A stretch of 46,647 nt of DNA, from the IMG/VR virus record IMGVR_UViG_3300009509_000038, positions 1 to 46,647 of that record, one strand, 5' to 3'. Under the pieces are notes generated by a model. That model saw only the letters and a list, made by a program, of their open reading frames with translations, searched no databases and had not been told where the DNA came from. The DNA is from a virus. This document shows positions 44,621-46,647 of this stretch, piece after piece. A program made the position numbers and the translations under genes. Each line of letters begins with the position of its first letter. The stretch's first letter is position 1.

Positions 44621-45076
44621 ATGGCAAGCATTCCACCAACAATAAAAATATTTGAGCTAAACGGAAATCATGTAACAACGAATTGGAAGGTGGTAATCAC
44701 TTTTCTTATGGTTCTAATTGGTGGAACTGGTGGTTATGCTGGTTTTAGGCTAGTCTCTTACGCTGAAGCTGAAGAAATGATATCGAAGGCTCAAAAAGAA
44801 ACCGATGATAAATACGACTCACTATCCAAAAATGTTAATAGTAATACAGAAACAATAGGCAAGGTGTTAATTGTTGTTCAGGATGTGCAAGAAAGACAAC
44901 ATGAAGACATAGCTAGTAGAGAAGCTAGAAGGCTTGTACAAGAAATAGAATGTAAGAAGTGGGATAGAGACTGTGAGCATAAAAAAGATCAGGCTCGTGA
45001 CCGTATAAGGCGAATAAATAAGAATAGACTTAGAGATAAAAAAGAGCTTTGCGCAACAATTAACTGCGCTAACTAA
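44621..45076 (+). CDS. Single-pass membrane protein, candidate holin or spanin
   Basis: This 151-residue protein follows the endolysin gene after one base. One transmembrane helix spans about residues 22-45 (NWKVVITFLMVLIGGTGGYA). The rest is a long charged coiled coil (about 50-140) with cysteines at C116, C122 and near the end. One helix plus a coiled coil suits an i-spanin or an atypical holin. No partner o-spanin gene was seen nearby. It probably works in lysis, but the exact class is uncertain. Confidence 0.6.
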   Translation: MASIPPTIKIFELNGNHVTTNWKVVITFLMVLIGGTGGYAGFRLVSYAEAEEMISKAQKETDDKYDSLSKNVNSNTETIGKVLIVVQDVQERQHEDIASREARRLVQEIECKKWDRDCEHKKDQARDRIRRINKNRLRDKKELCATINCAN

Positions 45077-45086
45077 TTTCATATAA

Positions 45087-45100
45087 TTGTAAATTTACAA
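45087..45100. promoter_or_regulatory. 14-bp perfect palindrome upstream of helicase gene
   Basis: TTGTAAATTTACAA is a perfect inverted repeat in the short gap before the helicase gene, 24 nt upstream of the predicted -35. Its place suggests an operator for a dimeric regulator, such as the ribbon-helix-helix protein of the accessory module, but no second copy was noticed. Confidence 0.45.
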
Positions 45101-45123
45101 ATCTATTATACTAGAAATAGTAG

Positions 45124-45152
45124 TTGATATTGTATCTCAATTGCTCTATTAT
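45124..45152 (+). promoter_or_regulatory. Promoter of helicase gene, leaderless start
   Basis: TTGATA (45124-45129), 17 nt, TATTAT (45147-45152). The helicase ATG at 45158 is 6 nt beyond the -10, so the message should begin at or next to the start codon. No ribosome binding site is visible. Confidence 0.55.
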
Positions 45153-45157
45153 ATGGC

Positions 45158-46647
45158 ATGATATCTATAACGCTAGACAACAATTATGTTTATATCCGAA
45201 ATGTGCCACCAGCTTTATTTGGCCTTCTGCGTGAAAAAACAAGCTATCGTGTAGCTGGCTATCAGCACACAACAGCTTACCAAGAAGGCAGATGGGATGG
45301 AAAAAAATATTTACTAACCTACTCTAAAGCTGAAAAAGTATTTAAAGCTCCAGCTGGATTAGCTGAAAAAATAGTTGGAATAATTGAAAATAATGGAATT
45401 AAGTGGGAATTAACAGATCTAAGAATTTATCCCAAATACAATCTTGAATTTAATCAAGTTACTGGCTTACGACCCTACCAGCAAGAAGCCTTAGCCTTAG
45501 CTACAGAAGAATACGGAATTACCAAGTCTATTGGTAGGGGCATTATAAAGATCCCACCAAGGGGAGGGAAGACGCTAATTGCTTCTGCCATAGTTGCAAG
45601 GTTAGGGGTTAGAACGCTATTTATAGTACCTTCCCAATTACTACTCTACCAAAGCCAGAAAGCCTTATCTAAGGCTCTAGAAACAGAAATAGGTATATTG
45701 GGCGATGGAGTATGGGAACCGTCTAATATAACCGTTTCTACAGCTCAGACACTATTAGCAAAACGCAATACTCCAGAATATCACAATGTTATAAACAATG
45801 TTGATCTTATGCTTGTTGATGAATGTTTTCCAGCTGGAACAATAATTGATGAAAGGCCAATAGAATCAATTAAGGTTGGTGAATATGTAACATCTTATAA
45901 TGAAAACACAAAAAAAATAGAAAAACAAAAGGTAATCAACATCTTTCGCAATAAATGCAAACAATTGGTAATAATCAAAACAGATAATAAAGTTCTAACC
46001 TGTACACCAACACATCCAATTTTTACACAAACAGGTTGGAAAAACGCTATTGATTTGACAACCAGTGATATGGTGCTATACACCACATATGAAAAAAGAA
46101 ATAAAAACAAATTGTTTTTGGTGCAAAAAAGAAATATTTGTAAGTGGATGCAAATTAGATCAATTAAGAAGATATGGTCACGCCTATTGTTCAAAAGAAT
46201 GTTCAAAAGCATATCGAAGCAAACGTTCTTCAGAAACAATGGCAAAAACAAACAAGAAATATGCATCAGAAAGAATGAAAAAAAACAATCCAATGAAAAG
46301 ACCAGAAATACGAGCAAAGGTTTCTACAATACACAGAATAAATGGATGGAAGCCGCCAATTCAAGGTGGAAATGGGAGAGGGCCAACGCTGCCCCAACTA
46401 CTATTGGCAACAACACTTGGGTGGAAAATGGAATTTATTCTTCCAACGAAATGTGGTGTAAAGGGTGGATTACCGAGTCATTACAAGATAGACATTGCGA
46501 ACCCAATATTAAAAATTGCGATAGAGGTAGACGGTTCAAGTCACAATACTTTAAGGGTAAAAGCTGCGGATCGAAGGAAAGACAATTTCTTAATTGGTCA
46601 AGGGTGGAAAGTGTTGAGATTCTCAAATCAAGAAGTTCTGACAAATG
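45158..46647 (+). CDS. SF2 DNA helicase (UvsW-like), interrupted by an intein, cut by window end
   Basis: The frame is open from ATG 45158 to the window edge. Residues 1-100 resemble the N-terminal domain of T4 UvsW-type helicases (SYRVAGYQHTTAYQEGRWDG). LRPYQQEAL (Q motif-like) and KIPPRGGKTLIASAI (motif I, Walker A) follow near residues 104-145, then VSTAQTLL. Motif II is reached at VDLMLVDE (215-222), where C223 begins the intein. The host protein's remaining motifs lie beyond the window. UvsW-type enzymes unwind branched DNA in phage replication and recombination. No ribosome site was found, and the start is probably leaderless. Confidence 0.85.
   Translation, partial: MISITLDNNYVYIRNVPPALFGLLREKTSYRVAGYQHTTAYQEGRWDGKKYLLTYSKAEKVFKAPAGLAEKIVGIIENNGIKWELTDLRIYPKYNLEFNQVTGLRPYQQEALALATEEYGITKSIGRGIIKIPPRGGKTLIASAIVARLGVRTLFIVPSQLLLYQSQKALSKALETEIGILGDGVWEPSNITVSTAQTLLAKRNTPEYHNVINNVDLMLVDECFPAGTIIDERPIESIKVGEYVTSYNENTKKIEKQKVINIFRNKCKQLVIIKTDNKVLTCTPTHPIFTQTGWKNAIDLTTSDMVLYTTYEKRNKNKLFLVQKRNICKWMQIRSIKKIWSRLLFKRMFKSISKQTFFRNNGKNKQEICIRKNEKKQSNEKTRNTSKGFYNTQNKWMEAANSRWKWERANAAPTTIGNNTWVENGIYSSNEMWCKGWITESLQDRHCEPNIKNCDRGRRFKSQYFKGKSCGSKERQFLNWSRVESVEILKSRSSDK
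46055..46082 (+). promoter_or_regulatory. Promoter inside the intein for the nested endonuclease gene
   Basis: TTGACA (46055-46060), a 16-nt spacer ending TGC, then TATACA (46077-46082). The geometry equals that of the HNH promoter and the three accessory promoters. The endonuclease ATG at 46089 is 7 nt beyond the -10, so its message should be leaderless. The promoter is written within codons of the intein splicing domain. Confidence 0.7.
46089..46647 (+). CDS. Homing endonuclease (Vsr/DUF559, EDxHD-like), nested out of frame in the intein, cut by window end
   Basis: At least 186 residues are visible in a frame different from helicase and intein. C9-x2-C12 and C34-x3-C38 (YCSKEC) form an N-terminal zinc finger. 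NNPMKRPEIRAKVS (66-79) resembles a NUMOD3-type DNA-binding motif. The nuclease core is YKIDIANP with D135, then AIEVDGSSH with E146, D148 and H152, then AADRRKD with D161 and D165, ending QGWKVLRFSNQEV. This is the Vsr-like fold known in EDxHD homing enzymes, several of which lie between split-intein halves. No ribosome site is visible before ATG 46089, but a promoter is placed for a leaderless start. The stop lies outside the window. Confidence 0.85.
   Translation, partial: MKKEIKTNCFWCKKEIFVSGCKLDQLRRYGHAYCSKECSKAYRSKRSSETMAKTNKKYASERMKKNNPMKRPEIRAKVSTIHRINGWKPPIQGGNGRGPTLPQLLLATTLGWKMEFILPTKCGVKGGLPSHYKIDIANPILKIAIEVDGSSHNTLRVKAADRRKDNFLIGQGWKVLRFSNQEVLTN

Larger units (their letters stand above)
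45824..46647 (+). mobile_element. Intein (Hint fold, N-terminal part) in helicase motif II, with nested endonuclease gene
   Basis: C223 (45824) starts block A, CFPAGTIID followed by ESIKVGEYVTSYN. Block B is TPTHPIFTQTGW with the T-x-x-H motif intact (T283, H286). The splicing domain reads clearly to about residue 310 (46087). The insertion point is between the Glu and the following residue of the DExH box, a strongly conserved catalytic site, as inteins prefer. Beyond 46088 this frame is rich in K, N, R and W and overlaps the endonuclease gene in another frame, with no stop. The C-terminal blocks F and G and the C-extein lie outside the window. Confidence 0.85.

Noticed and set aside
46091-46098. 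Programmed -1 frameshift at the A6G run joining intein and endonuclease
   Set aside because: The heptamer A AAA AAG is in the wrong phase for the intein frame, and the needed shift is +1 or -2. An independent start with its own promoter explains the data better.
45895-46317. 140-residue minus-strand frame rich in Phe and Leu
   Set aside because: Antisense shadow of A-rich intein and endonuclease coding sequence, with no domain.
1-46647. tRNA genes, CRISPR arrays, insertion sequences, integrase
   Set aside because: Gaps between genes are short and were read through. No cloverleaf, spaced repeat array, transposase or integrase was seen.

Overview
This window is a large part of a tailed bacteriophage genome with a contractile tail (myovirus morphology). 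It is AT-rich and densely packed, and almost every gene lies on the + strand. Stop and start codons commonly overlap (ATGA, TAATG), and most genes have AGGAG-type ribosome binding sites. The structural set resembles PBSX/Mu-like and other environmental myophages: XkdF-type protease, XkdG-type capsid, Mu F-like protein, sheath, tube, frameshifted chaperone, tape measure, LysM hub protein, gpD/gp27-like hub, gpV spike, gp25, gpJ and gpI. The host cannot be named. A phage-encoded lipoprotein, E. coli-like -35/-10 promoters and a peptidoglycan-cleaving endolysin indicate a bacterium. TGA is used as a stop codon. No integrase, tRNA or CRISPR array was seen.

Layout: 1-5.8 kb is an accessory module of small genes. 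Three near-identical promoters (TTGCAT or TTGCAA, exactly 16 nt, TGC-extended -10) drive parts of it. It encodes a metallophosphoesterase broken by a 10-bp tandem duplication, a zinc-binding protein, a ribosomal L7/L12 C-terminal-like protein broken by one base, a cREC-type receiver domain, a ribbon-helix-helix regulator and a TIG-domain lipoprotein. From 5.9 to 17.2 kb is the DNA packaging and head module. From 17.2 to 24.0 kb are surface or appendage genes, including a tandem pair of beta-helix-like proteins and a reverse-strand HNH endonuclease gene with its own promoter. From 24.0 to 43.9 kb are the connector, tail, baseplate and adsorption genes. From 43.9 to 45.1 kb is lysis. From 45.16 kb to the end is a UvsW-like SF2 helicase interrupted by an intein.

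The most striking object is at the right edge. The helicase is interrupted exactly in motif II (DE/C) by a Hint-type intein. Inside the intein, in a different reading frame, lies a gene for a homing endonuclease of the Vsr/DUF559 (EDxHD-like) type. The helicase/intein frame stays open through the whole visible endonuclease gene, about 560 nt. Third-base choice in the endonuclease changes to C at every pyrimidine-ending codon where T would create a stop in the intein frame: 9 of 9, against 8 of 50 elsewhere by hand count. This suggests true dual coding. The endonuclease also appears to have its own promoter, placed for a leaderless start. The window ends before the C-terminal intein half, so the arrangement (contiguous overprinted intein, split intein, or frameshifted intein) must be settled with downstream sequence.

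Other points of interest are a canonical -1 frameshift cassette in the tail chaperone, a 942-residue head protein that fuses LigD-phosphoesterase-like and zinc-finger regions to an XkdF-like protease, and shuffled domains among adjacent appendage genes.
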